A DNA stretch of 64,000 bases from Pseudomonas putida. Lineage in GTDB: Bacteria > Pseudomonadota > Gammaproteobacteria > Pseudomonadales > Pseudomonadaceae. Positions 52,092 through 60,231 of the stretch are shown here, in pieces. The position numbers and the translations under genes are program-made. A model generated the notes under the pieces. That model saw only the letters and a list, made by a program, of their open reading frames with translations. It was not told the DNA's origin and did no database searches. Position 1 is the first letter of the stretch, and each line of letters starts with the position of its first letter. Location: assembly GCF_005080685.1 (NCBI RefSeq), contig NZ_CP039371.1, positions 4,154,001 through 4,218,000 of the forward strand. Direction: 5' to 3'.

Positions 52092-52134
52092 TTAGCCCTG
52101 AGCTATTGACGATACTTTAGCGTAAGGCTAAATT
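52092..52134 (+). promoter_or_regulatory. PL/OL: rightward early promoter with two operators
   Basis: -35 TTGACG (52106-52111), 17 bp, -10 TAAATT (52129-52134). OL2 TTAGC-CCTGA-GCTAT (52092-52106) covers the -35 and OL1 TTAGC-GTAAG-GCTAA (52117-52131) covers the -10. The operators match OR, so CI binds both regions 2.3 kb apart, allowing looping as in lambda. Confidence 0.85.
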
Positions 52135-52496
52135 TCATTTCAAGCAGTCACTTCCAAGGGATTGCCGAGGCCTCACCGCCACCGCTCTTTACACAACTCG
52201 ACACCCGTCACCCTCAGCGGCACATGAGGGCAGCAGCTGCCTCATGCAGTGAGCTGGGTTTAGGTAACCAAGTGGCGCGCATGCCAATGCGGGGAAGCGC
52301 GTAGCCCAGAGAACGATGGGCGCCTGGATCACTTCGCTTTCACAGGCTGGCCCTGGTGACAGGGCCAATCCTCGATGGTCATCTCGGCCACGTATCCCTC
52401 TGCGCATTTTCGAAGTGCGCAGAGGGATGCGGGAGTCCGCATCACGGTTGGAAGGCAATCGTGCCAGGCCAATGATTTTATCGTCAGGAGTAACCC
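52135..52496 (+). ncRNA. Long structured leader of the early rightward transcript
   Basis: About 360 nt without a gene between PL and the first early gene. It contains a 13-bp perfect stem ATCCCTCTGCGCA / TGCGCAGAGGGAT (52394-52428, loop TTTTCGAAG), and smaller hairpins. No N-type gene is recognised in this phage, so the leader may carry a cis-acting antitermination or attenuation signal. Role inferred from position and structure. Confidence 0.5.
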
Positions 52497-53171
52497 ATGA
52501 CCGTAAACATCAGCAATCTAACGATCACCACCCCCGTGCCAGTGTCTTCGACGAATCCCGTCGCTCTGGAAGTAAACGGAGCGGTGGCGATCGCCCAGTT
52601 TCCCAGCGTCGTTGAGGTACTGAGCGACGGTTCCATTCAGTTCTCTGCACCCACCAAAGGTGCGTCCAGCAAAAGCACCCATCGAACCCGCTGTGAATGG
52701 TCCGAATCGACCAACTGGACGCTGGCCAGCGCCGCCGATCACTGGAATCGGCAGGAGATGACGCTCACCAAGGTCAACTCTGCGCAAAAGGTGGTCATCT
52801 CACAAATGCACGTACGGGGCGACGATAGCCCTCCTGTGAAGGTGTTCTGGAACAAGGGGAACATCACCATGGGGTTTCGAACCACCTATAACCAGACCAA
52901 CCCAGTCAATTCGACAGTGCTGAAAGGCGTCCCGCTTGGGGCGAAGTTCACCGTAAGCATCCATGTTACGGCTGGCGGCGAAGTCACCGTTGCAGCTGAG
53001 TGCAATGGCGTATCGGGTACATCGGGTGCCTTGCAGCTAGACGACACCTGGGACTCGCATCTCTTCGAATTCCACGGCGGTGTCTACAACCAGGTCGACT
53101 ACACCGATGCCACGCCGGCCGAGGATGGTTCGATCTGCATCATCAGCGACCTTTCGCTGACTCACATCTGA
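52497..53171 (+). CDS. alginate-lyase-like protein (polysaccharide lyase family 7)
   Basis: 224 residues. The three PL7 motif positions are recognisable: RTRCEWSES (R-E motif, imperfect), QMH in VISQMHVRGD, and GGVYNQVDYTD (YNQ motif). LTKVNSAQKVVIS and NSTVLKGVPLGAKFTVSIHV are typical of Pseudomonas PL7 proteins. No signal peptide is evident. AGGAG lies before the ATG. It is the first gene after PL, an odd place for a polysaccharide lyase; it could be cargo or a lytic-cycle enzyme released at lysis. Confidence 0.75.
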   Translation: MTVNISNLTITTPVPVSSTNPVALEVNGAVAIAQFPSVVEVLSDGSIQFSAPTKGASSKSTHRTRCEWSESTNWTLASAADHWNRQEMTLTKVNSAQKVVISQMHVRGDDSPPVKVFWNKGNITMGFRTTYNQTNPVNSTVLKGVPLGAKFTVSIHVTAGGEVTVAAECNGVSGTSGALQLDDTWDSHLFEFHGGVYNQVDYTDATPAEDGSICIISDLSLTHI

Positions 53172-53228
53172 CCCCATGACAGCCGGACAGACGGCCCGAT
53201 GCCCTGCCCAGACCGCAGGCTGCATCGG

Positions 53229-53355
53229 TGTGTGATCTGAATGCGCAGGCTGATGCGCGGACGCGTTTCAAACAAGCCGGGAGTTTGAGCGCTGGGCTGA
53301 TACCCAGCGCAGGCGGACACTCCGAGCCGGAGCCCAGCACCGGCCAGATCACACA
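53229..53355. ncRNA. Structured intergenic element between the lyase and HTH genes
   Basis: Arms TGTGTGATCTG (53229-53239) and CAGATCACACA (53345-53355) pair perfectly over 105 nt. Inside lie hairpins GCGCTGGG-CTGATA-CCCAGCGC (53289-53310) and CTCCG-AGC-CGGAG (53320-53332). The 210-bp gap has no gene. It may be an RNA switch, processing site or antitermination-type structure. Confidence 0.5.
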
Positions 53356-53381
53356 TCAATGCAGCCCACCGAGGACATTTC

Positions 53382-53765
53382 ATGGAAACGATCACTTGTG
53401 GCTCATGGATAGGCCAGCTCGGCAAAGCGCTGGCTCCCCGCGAGCTTGAAGCAATGCTGTGGGTGGCCCAGGGCCTCACCACCAAAGAAATCGCCCGCCA
53501 GATGGCGGTGAGCCCGGGCACCGTGGCCAACCGCATCGAGGCCGCGCTGTTCAAGCTGGAGGCCGGGCGCCGCATCGAGGCGGTCACCAAGGCCATGCGC
53601 CAACAGATCATCAGCCCGCTCTGCATCATGCTCGCCAGCCTCATCGCAATGCATGTGGTGATCGACGACAGCGACCCCATGCGCCGCGATCGCCGAGCGC
53701 CAGAGCGGCGCACCGCCCAGATTCGAATCGTTCGCCGGGCCGAAAGCCTGGAAGTTCACGCCTGA
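53382..53765 (+). CDS. LuxR-type HTH regulator of the early region
   Basis: 127 residues. The HTH reads LAPRELEAMLWVAQGLTTKE then IARQMAVSPGTVANRIEAAL; a short hydrophobic stretch (IISPLCIMLASLIAMHVVID) and a basic tail follow. Only the GerE-type DNA-binding domain is present. Probably controls phage early genes. Confidence 0.85.
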   Translation: METITCGSWIGQLGKALAPRELEAMLWVAQGLTTKEIARQMAVSPGTVANRIEAALFKLEAGRRIEAVTKAMRQQIISPLCIMLASLIAMHVVIDDSDPMRRDRRAPERRTAQIRIVRRAESLEVHA

Positions 53766-53784
53766 CCCTACCGAGGATCAAACC

Positions 53785-54051
53785 ATGCACCCTTCCATGC
53801 AAGAGCGTGTGAGCGGCCTGGCCGACCTGCGCGCTCGTTCCGTGATGGCCACAGCTGAGTTCTACGAGCTGATCGGGCGCCCTGCCCCAGCGCCTGGCCC
53901 TTTCTTTCAGGCCGTCACCAAGGGCAATGCCTGGCACATCATCGAGATCGCCACCGGGAAGACCAAAGGCTTCTGTTTCAGCCACCGTGCCGCGATGCGC
54001 TTCGTTGACGCGATGGAGGCCGGCGCCGCCAGCAAGCGAGGCCTGCAGTGA
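53785..54051 (+). CDS. 88-residue early protein
   Basis: MHPSMQERVSGLADLRARSV, FYELIGRPAPAPGPFFQAVT and KGFCFSHRAAMRFVDAMEAG. Soluble, no domain recognised. Starts after GAGG and overlaps the next gene by 4 bp. Confidence 0.75.
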   Translation: MHPSMQERVSGLADLRARSVMATAEFYELIGRPAPAPGPFFQAVTKGNAWHIIEIATGKTKGFCFSHRAAMRFVDAMEAGAASKRGLQ

Positions 54052-54593
54052 TCGGCTCGCCTATCCCAGACCAGCGCGCACAGCTGTTGGCCCAGCTCAA
54101 CGCCAGCATCGATAACTTCTTCGTGCACGGCGGCGCAGTTGTGACGCTGCCAAGCAATGATTACGTGCCGCATCGTCCCCGCCGTGAGTTCGAGCCTGAA
54201 CGCAAGGTTGAGCCTCCCGTGCCAAAGCGAGTGGCCAAACGCCTCGAACAGCTCGACTACCTGCGTCAGCTGGCCAAGACCATGACCTACGCCGAAGCCA
54301 TGGCGCATACCGGTCTTTCGCAATCCGCACTGGTTCGCGCTGTTAAGCAAGGCGGCTTCAAGTTCCAGCCCCACCCGAATCGGGGCAAGGGGAACCTGGG
54401 CAAGAAGCTCAGCGACCAGGTCGAGGACCGGGCGAAAGCAGAGCAGATCATTGCCTACCGAAACGTCGGCATGAAGCGGGTCGATGTCATTCGCGAGCTG
54501 CAGATCTCCTACAAGCAGCTCAGCCGCATCCTGCGCGACTTCGAGATCGATTTCCCGACCACAGCCGAGAAGCGAGCGAAGCGAAGAGCATGA
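54048..54593 (+). CDS. basic DNA-binding-like early protein
   Basis: 181 residues, with two HTH-like segments: TYAEAMAHTGLSQSALVRAV and VDVIRELQISYKQLSRILRD. The basic linker (HPNRGKGNLGKKL) suits DNA contact. Possibly a regulator or DNA-bending protein. Ends with AEKRAKRRA. Confidence 0.7.
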   Translation: MIGSPIPDQRAQLLAQLNASIDNFFVHGGAVVTLPSNDYVPHRPRREFEPERKVEPPVPKRVAKRLEQLDYLRQLAKTMTYAEAMAHTGLSQSALVRAVKQGGFKFQPHPNRGKGNLGKKLSDQVEDRAKAEQIIAYRNVGMKRVDVIRELQISYKQLSRILRDFEIDFPTTAEKRAKRRA

Positions 54594-54674
54594 AACGCAT
54601 CACCGCCCGCGTCCGGTACGGCCGGCGCCAGCAACACATCAATCTGCCGCCCAGCGGCTTGGGAGGTATCGGCC

Positions 54675-54983
54675 ATGGCAATGGACCAGGCGGCGCGCGA
54701 CAAGCGTCGGCGCGAGAAGGCAGCCAAAGTGAAGGAAGAAGACCTGCGCTTGAAGGTTCGACCAGGGACTAAACAGGCCCTGCTGGAGCTGATGGAGTGG
54801 GCCGGGATCGAGGAACAGGGCGAGGCGATGACGCTGATGATTCATCACCTGCATGGGCTGGGCCGGGGCGGCGCGCTGCCGCTGCTGACACCTCCGCGCC
54901 ACGAAATCACGGTGTCACCATCTGTGGCGCGGAAGCTTCAGCAATTCAGTGAGCGCCAAGCACTCATTTGCCACTCAGACTGA
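54675..54983 (+). CDS. 102-residue early protein (coiled N terminus)
   Basis: MAMDQAARDKRRREKAAKVK then LRLKVRPGTKQALLELMEWA: a charged helix followed by a ribbon-helix-helix-like segment. GGGAGG lies before the ATG. A 60-codon frame from 54590 that overlaps its start is possible but weaker. Confidence 0.75.
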   Translation: MAMDQAARDKRRREKAAKVKEEDLRLKVRPGTKQALLELMEWAGIEEQGEAMTLMIHHLHGLGRGGALPLLTPPRHEITVSPSVARKLQQFSERQALICHSD

Positions 54984-54993
54984 AAGGTGTACC

Positions 54994-55494
54994 TCAGGCG
55001 AAGAGCCCCGACGGGAAGCGGCTGCGGGAGATAACTTTCTCCTTGCCTGCAACTACGCCCTTGCGGCCAGATGCATTGGTGTAAGCGCGCAAGCTCTTTC
55101 CTTCCGGAACAGTCACGAGGACCTGGTAGACCTCCTCTTCTTGCCCCGCGGTTTTAATTCGCGCTTGCAGCATTTCGGTCATCTGCTCCATGTCGATGAG
55201 GCAAATCTCCTGATCCTCAACGCAAACAAGCCCGATGAAAATTTTCTGATAGAACTCGGTGGACAGCTCAATCGAGTCCAGAACGTCAGAGGAGAAAGTG
55301 AATTTGTACTCTTGATGCGGGCCTTTCGGCTCCTGTCCGTACTTGAGGAAAAGGCAAGTATCGGCGTTGATCAGGAAGGCATTGTTGATTTTTGCGCCCC
55401 TGAGGCGCAGGGGATTGATGGCGGTGAAATTGTCGTCCTCAGCGATCTGCATCAGTGCAGCGCCCAGGTTCTGATGTTCCGTACGAATCTTCAT
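54994..55494 (-). CDS. opposite-strand cargo protein of unknown function
   Basis: 166 residues, MKIRTEHQNLGAALMQIAED, RGAKINNAFLINADTCLFLK, YQKIFIGLVCVEDQEICLID and VYQVLVTVPEGKSLRAYTNA. Alternating beta/alpha; the E...D/E-x-K-like pattern is suggestive of a nuclease fold but not proven. It opposes the early transcript and uses its own promoter, so it is probably expressed in the lysogen. Base composition is a little lower in GC. Confidence 0.75.
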   Translation of the reverse strand: MKIRTEHQNLGAALMQIAEDDNFTAINPLRLRGAKINNAFLINADTCLFLKYGQEPKGPHQEYKFTFSSDVLDSIELSTEFYQKIFIGLVCVEDQEICLIDMEQMTEMLQARIKTAGQEEEVYQVLVTVPEGKSLRAYTNASGRKGVVAGKEKVISRSRFPSGLFA

Positions 55495-55605
55495 TGAAGC
55501 TCCCTAGCCCGGCCCCATGCCGGTCACCCGTAATACCCCATCCCAAACCAAATTGCCACCATGCCGCATCCGGCCACGGAGGGCGGCGCATGCATGGAGA
55601 AAGCC

Positions 55606-56364
55606 ATGAACGACGAACAACGCCACCAAGAATGGATTGCCCAGCGAAAAGCCGAAAAGGCCAAGCGGCGCGAGCGAGCCGCCGAGTGCTTGAAAGACCA
55701 CGAATACACCGTCCTGGCTGACACCGATCAGTTGAAGGTCTGGCGCTGCAAGGCACCGCGCACCACCAGCTACGCATTCGACATCCTCATCACCCGCTTC
55801 GGTATCGCCACTATCGGTGATATTGGCGGCCTGACCTTCAACGTCGGCCTGTCTTACGGCATCGAGTTCCTGGCCGGTGACGACATCGGCTACTACATCC
55901 ATTCGAAGCTTGAAGAGCACTGCCGCGAGCGTGAGTTTGACGAGCAAGCCTTCCGCGCGGCACTGGTGACTGGCGTATGCAACCAGGTCTGCGAGCAAAT
56001 CGACGAGGACCAGTACAGCGCTCTGCCCGAGTGGATGCGGAACGACGGCGGACGCCACGAGGCCGGCCGCTGGGACGAACTCCGGAATCTGGTTAAAGAG
56101 CATCTCGCGGCCATTGAATATGGCGGGGATGGCCGCGACTTCTGGGATTCGCTGAATGACCGCCTGAGCGAGGCCGACGAAATCTGTTACGTCGAGCAAG
56201 CCAGCATGTTCATGGGCGAGCACCACGAAGAGCTGGGCCTGGGCTGCGACTACTGGGAGATCACCATCGACAAGCCGCGCGAAAGCCTGATCAACCGCCT
56301 GTACCTGCTCAACCACGCAGCCAAGGCAATAGTCGCCCAGCAGGGCGAGGTCAAAGCCGCCTGA
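55606..56364 (+). CDS. 252-residue early protein of unknown function
   Basis: From MNDEQRHQEWIAQRKAEKAK, with RAAECLKDHEYTVLADTDQL, DILITRFGIATIGDIGGLTF and a long acidic helical C-terminal part. A GGAGA site lies before this ATG. Common type of large hypothetical protein in Pseudomonas phages. Confidence 0.8.
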   Translation: MNDEQRHQEWIAQRKAEKAKRRERAAECLKDHEYTVLADTDQLKVWRCKAPRTTSYAFDILITRFGIATIGDIGGLTFNVGLSYGIEFLAGDDIGYYIHSKLEEHCREREFDEQAFRAALVTGVCNQVCEQIDEDQYSALPEWMRNDGGRHEAGRWDELRNLVKEHLAAIEYGGDGRDFWDSLNDRLSEADEICYVEQASMFMGEHHEELGLGCDYWEITIDKPRESLINRLYLLNHAAKAIVAQQGEVKAA

Positions 56365-56425
56365 CCCTCCGGCGCTGCCCGCCAGCGCCTTCCCCTATTC
56401 AACGATAACGCCTCCCCGGCGAGGA

Positions 56426-56689
56426 TCACGGGTAACCGGTTGGCCTCCAATGCTCGTTTTGCAGCGCCGCATTGCAATTATCCCAGTATTTCAGGAGCGC
56501 AGCCCTGGCTTCATCAATGCTGCTGAACGGACCGACAGGAATATCCACTCCACGGATGCGGTCTTCGACCTGGCACGTAATCTCACCCGTTTTTACGCAA
56601 CGGAATACCCATCCTTTGGTGACCTTCCCACTGTTGATGAATCCATCTGCTCGCAGCTCCAGAACTACTTCGACCACCGTAACCATGAC
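56426..56689 (-). CDS. 87-residue opposite-strand protein
   Basis: From MVTVVEVVLELRADGFINSG, beta-rich (GWVFRCVKTGEITCQVEDRI), then FSSIDEARAALLKYWDNCNA. GGAG lies 6 bp before the ATG. It is antisense to the run-up to the methyltransferase. No family recognised. Confidence 0.65.
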   Translation of the reverse strand, partial: VMVTVVEVVLELRADGFINSGKVTKGWVFRCVKTGEITCQVEDRIRGVDIPVGPFSSIDEARAALLKYWDNCNAALQNEHWRPTGYP

Positions 56690-56752
56690 TACTCCAGCGT
56701 TTTGATTTCCTTGAAATCTATCACGGCTGGATGCCGAGGATTGAAAATCACC

Positions 56753-57676
56753 ATGACCACAGCAATTGACCTGTTCGCCGGCCTCGGCGGATGGAGCACC
56801 GGCGCGCGCGCCGCAGGCGTCCAGGTTCTCTGGGCGGCCAACCACTGGCCAGTGGCCGTTGAATGGCACAGCGCCAACCACCCCGACACGCAGCACGTCT
56901 GCCAAGACCTGCACCAAGCACGCTGGGAGCAGGTTCCGGCACACGACATCCTGCTAGCCTCGCCCTGTTGCCAAGGACATGCCAAGGCGCGCGGCAAAAA
57001 GTCGGGCAACCCTGAGCACGACGCATCGCGCTCGACGGCCTGGGCGCCGGTATCGGCCCTCGAGTTCCACCGGCCACAAGCGGCGGTGATCGAGAACGTG
57101 CCTGAGTTCACCGACTGGGTGCTCTACCCGGCCTGGCTGCAGGCGGTGCAGGCGCTGGGGTATCAGGCGGCGCCGCACATCGTGGACTGCGCCGACCTTG
57201 GCGTGCCGCAGCACCGGGTGCGCCTGTTCATGGTCCTGACGCGCAGCAAGGCCCCGCTGATGCTTCAGCTGCCGCAGGAACGACATGTACCTGCAGCCAG
57301 CTTCCTCGACTTCGATGCCGGGCGCTGGTCGCTCATCGAGAAGCCTGGCCGAGCCCAGGCCACACTCGACCGGGTTCGCAACGGGCGCCAGCGCTTCGGC
57401 GATCGCTTCATCATGCCCTACTACGGTAAAGGCTCCGGCACCACGGGCCGCGACATCAATCGGCCAATCGGCACCATCACCACCCTGGACCGCTGGGCAC
57501 TGGTCGATGGCGAGAAAATGCGGATGCTCAGCGCCAGCGAGGCCCTGGCCGCCATGTCGTTTCCGGCCAATACCCTGCGGCCCGACAATCACCGGCTGAC
57601 GATGCACATGGCCGGCAACGCCGTGCCGCCGCTGGCTGGTCAACGGGTTATTGAGGAATTACTGCGCGCCGCCTAG
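56753..57676 (+). CDS. DNA (cytosine-5) methyltransferase
   Basis: 307 residues. DLFAGLGGWSTGARAAG is the SAM motif, SPCCQGH the catalytic PCQ loop (Cys72), VIENVPEF the ENV motif, and HMAGNAVPPLAGQRV the C-terminal motif X. No restriction partner is next to it, so it is a solitary phage methyltransferase, likely for protection against host restriction. Target sequence unknown. The ATG at 56753 fixes the first strand of the fold. Confidence 0.92.
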   Translation: MTTAIDLFAGLGGWSTGARAAGVQVLWAANHWPVAVEWHSANHPDTQHVCQDLHQARWEQVPAHDILLASPCCQGHAKARGKKSGNPEHDASRSTAWAPVSALEFHRPQAAVIENVPEFTDWVLYPAWLQAVQALGYQAAPHIVDCADLGVPQHRVRLFMVLTRSKAPLMLQLPQERHVPAASFLDFDAGRWSLIEKPGRAQATLDRVRNGRQRFGDRFIMPYYGKGSGTTGRDINRPIGTITTLDRWALVDGEKMRMLSASEALAAMSFPANTLRPDNHRLTMHMAGNAVPPLAGQRVIEELLRAA

Positions 57677-57687
57677 CTTGACTTAGG

Positions 57688-58272
57688 TCACCCATGGGCA
57701 CGCAGTAATTTCAAGTTCAACTCCGCTCCAGCTAACACTATGTACGCCGCCTGCACCAAGTTATGGGCGTCTAGTTGTGCGGGGGGATGAAGCAGTTGCT
57801 GGGCCAGCTCGGCCTGCTGCAAAGCAACCTCCAAATTACTTCGAATGATCATGACCTGCTCAAGAGCGGCAATACTGGGAAGCGTCAGAAGATCAATTTT
57901 TACGAAGGACTCGTAGCATGCCGTGACATAGGCTACATCCTCACCGCTTCTGTGATTTGGCCGTTGTTTCTCATGCAGGCGCTTAACTGCGTGAGCTGAC
58001 CTTTCCGCAAGTACGATTAAGGCCTCAAGTGCAACTGCATCGGCACGCTCCGATCTTGCCTGCTCACGTCGCGCTTGGCTTCCGGCAATGAACGTAGCTG
58101 CAACTATCGCGACCACCGAACCGATCGCCTGAACCCACGCTGCAATTTCATCGCTATCCATCTGAAACGTTCTGATCGCTAGGCCGGCCAAGAAAACTAA
58201 TGCTAATCCCCACACGACGTTCTGAACCGAGCACCAAGGTTTGAACAGACTTTTCCCATAATCGTTGAGCAT
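57688..58272 (-). CDS. two-helix membrane protein, opposite-strand cargo
   Basis: 194 residues. Two N-terminal transmembrane helices (VVWGLALVFLAGLAIRTFQM and WVQAIGSVVAIVAATFIAGS), then a soluble helical domain (LEALIVLAERSAHAVKRLHE). GGAGGGG is just before the ATG. It lies 11 bp from the methyltransferase stop, pointing against the early operon. Exclusion- or sensor-type cargo is possible. Confidence 0.75.
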   Translation of the reverse strand: MLNDYGKSLFKPWCSVQNVVWGLALVFLAGLAIRTFQMDSDEIAAWVQAIGSVVAIVAATFIAGSQARREQARSERADAVALEALIVLAERSAHAVKRLHEKQRPNHRSGEDVAYVTACYESFVKIDLLTLPSIAALEQVMIIRSNLEVALQQAELAQQLLHPPAQLDAHNLVQAAYIVLAGAELNLKLLRAHG

Positions 58273-58317
58273 ATTCCCCTCCAAATGGCCGCAAATTCTA
58301 AGCGTCGAGGTATCCCC

Positions 58318-59079
58318 ATGCCCACAGAAAACCGATCCAGCAACACCGAGATGGTCAGCTTGTCGCGTGACTTGATAGACCTCACCCTGGCGCACCTGCC
58401 GAACGACAGCGCTGCCAAGTGGGAAATTCACGAAGTGCTTGCACGGCCAGCCCCCCAGCCCAACCCCGACCCTATAGCCTGGATGGTTGGTACTGCCATC
58501 TGGTGGACCAAAGAAGAGGCAGAGAGGGATGCGGCGGAGACTGGGCTGCCGATTGTTGGACTGGGACCGCTGAATGCCTCCATCCCTGCCGAGCAGAGCC
58601 AGGCGATTCCGGTGGGCGAAGTCGTGGCATTCGGCAAAGGCCTGCATGAAATCGCTTGGGCAGCTGGGCGCATGCCGAAGCTCGGCGCCAAGCTCTACAC
58701 CAACGCCGATCCTGGCGTTCTTGATCGATGCGAAGCGAGACTGCATGAGGTTGCGAGCCTCTGCGCCACCGTCGAGCAGGAGCGCGACGACCTGCGCGCC
58801 CAGCTGACCGATCTGTTTGCCCTGCTGGGTGAGGCGTGGGAGCACGATATAAGCACTCCGCTGAAGCGCAAGATCCGCGCTGCCCTAATCGCCAGCGAAA
58901 AGCAAGAAATACCCAGCCGTTGCACCAGCTGCGATAACTGCAAGGGCTTCAACACTGGCCACGACAGCAGCCAGCAGCTGCCCTACAGCATCCGCTGTGA
59001 CAACTGCCACAAGGAAGCCCGAGCGGCTGATCATGCCGGCTTGGCCAGAGCCTGGAACGCGCTCAACCAGGGCGAATGA
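58318..59079 (+). CDS. 253-residue early protein with C-terminal Lar-like zinc motif
   Basis: From MPTENRSSNTEMVSLSRDLI. The C-terminal part CTSCDNCKGFNTGHDSSQQL, SIRCDNCHKEARAADHAG, LARAWNALNQGE resembles the Lar/restriction-alleviation zinc ribbon. Middle: GKGLHEIAWAAGRMPKLGAK. A helical linker precedes the ribbon. Function unknown; anti-restriction is possible. Confidence 0.78.
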   Translation: MPTENRSSNTEMVSLSRDLIDLTLAHLPNDSAAKWEIHEVLARPAPQPNPDPIAWMVGTAIWWTKEEAERDAAETGLPIVGLGPLNASIPAEQSQAIPVGEVVAFGKGLHEIAWAAGRMPKLGAKLYTNADPGVLDRCEARLHEVASLCATVEQERDDLRAQLTDLFALLGEAWEHDISTPLKRKIRAALIASEKQEIPSRCTSCDNCKGFNTGHDSSQQLPYSIRCDNCHKEARAADHAGLARAWNALNQGE

Positions 59080-59085
59080 TCCCAA

Positions 59086-59103
59086 GGAGTACAAACGTAC
59101 TCC
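59086..59103. repeat. Short perfect hairpin between early genes
   Basis: GGAGTAC-AAAC-GTACTCC, 6 bp after the stop codon at 59079. No U-run. The first arm contains a ribosome-site-like GGAG. Confidence 0.6.
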
Positions 59104-59165
59104 AGCCGAGCTGTAACCCTCTCCCCTCTATTCACTGCCGCGATATGGCGGCCAAGGACGAAGTC

Positions 59166-59588
59166 ATGCCTGCAGAAAAGCAACCGGCTTGGCCGGACCA
59201 TTTCCGATACGTGGACGAGATCAGCCCTGATGGGGTGACCATCGTCTGCCAGCGTTTTGTCGTGCTTCGCGAGTCGGAACACTGCTATTGGATTGCTCCC
59301 TATCGCTTTGTTGGCCTGGCCCGGATGTGCGTGGCCCAAGGTCGCAAGAGCCCGCACGTCAAGCGCGTGCTGAAAGCATCGTATGGGCGCCGGTTTGCGT
59401 ACCCGGATAAAGCGAAGGCCCTTCATTCCTACAAAGTGAGGAAGCGGCGCCAGCTCGGACACGCCCAGCTCGCCATGGAGCGTGCCAAGACCGCTCTGGA
59501 AGACCTCAATGGCGTGGACGCGATTGCAGACGAGCGACTGTGCTCGGGTGGCGACTTCATCAAAGAACTGAACTGGGATGGCTATTAA
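59166..59588 (+). CDS. 140-residue early protein
   Basis: MPAEKQPAWPDHFRYVDEIS, PYRFVGLARMCVAQGRKSPH and a basic middle (FAYPDKAKALHSYKVRKRRQ). Common Pseudomonas phage protein of unknown function. Alternative start at 59145. Stop overlaps the next start. Confidence 0.75.
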   Translation: MPAEKQPAWPDHFRYVDEISPDGVTIVCQRFVVLRESEHCYWIAPYRFVGLARMCVAQGRKSPHVKRVLKASYGRRFAYPDKAKALHSYKVRKRRQLGHAQLAMERAKTALEDLNGVDAIADERLCSGGDFIKELNWDGY

Positions 59589-59839
59589 TGACCCGCCTCG
59601 CCCTCTGCCTCCTGCTGCTGGCCTCCGGCGCCAGCGCAACCGAGAACGTCATCGACGTGCAGCACGACAGCCAGCGCGGCGTCACCTGCTACCTGCTGAA
59701 TGGGGTCGGCATCAGCTGCATCCCCGACAGCCAGCTGCAGGCCGGCAACGAGCGCCAGCTCTCCCCGCACGAAACCCAACCCGAACCTACACCCGCTACG
59801 GCGCCTGGGCGCTGGATTGATGAGAGGTATCAGCTGTGA
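59588..59839 (+). CDS. secreted 83-residue protein
   Basis: Signal peptide MTRLALCLLLLASGASATEN, then a short domain with two cysteines (GVTCYLLNGVGISCIPDSQL) and a proline-rich tail. Overlaps both neighbours. A periplasmic phage protein, role unknown. Confidence 0.75.
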   Translation: MTRLALCLLLLASGASATENVIDVQHDSQRGVTCYLLNGVGISCIPDSQLQAGNERQLSPHETQPEPTPATAPGRWIDERYQL

Positions 59840-60231
59840 GCAAAGTCGCCCGCAAAGATGTGCTCGACCAAATGACCAAGGAAGACTTGGTGGACTGGAT
59901 CAGGTCGCAGCACTTTTTCATCAAGCCTAAGAAGAGCGATGTTCTGTACCTGCGGTGGCATCGGCAATCGGCCGCCGTTATCGATGAGATGGAGAAGGAA
60001 AACCGCGCACTTGATTACCTCGACTTTGGCGAGCGCGATCGTCTGGCAAAGCAGTTTAACGCGTCGAAAGACCCGAACGAGCGACTTCGGCTGATTGAGA
60101 AGATCGAGCCATATGACAAGGCCATGAGGGACCATCTGCGCCGCTCTGAGGCGATTAACCGCAAGCAGAAGCGAGTGGATGCCCTCTACGAGCAGATCGA
60201 TGTGGAGCGTCGGAAGGAGCAGAGGGCATGA
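59836..60231 (+). CDS. 131-residue early protein (GTG start)
   Basis: Starts at GTG overlapping the upstream stop. MSKVARKDVLDQMTKEDLVD, then a long charged coiled coil to RRKEQRA. Function unknown. Confidence 0.75.
   Translation: MSKVARKDVLDQMTKEDLVDWIRSQHFFIKPKKSDVLYLRWHRQSAAVIDEMEKENRALDYLDFGERDRLAKQFNASKDPNERLRLIEKIEPYDKAMRDHLRRSEAINRKQKRVDALYEQIDVERRKEQRA

Noticed and set aside
54590..54772. 60-codon frame from 54590 overlapping the gene at 54675
   Set aside because: The ATGA overlap with the upstream stop is attractive, but the translation turns into Gly/Arg-rich shadow sequence and overlaps a better-supported gene. Left unannotated.
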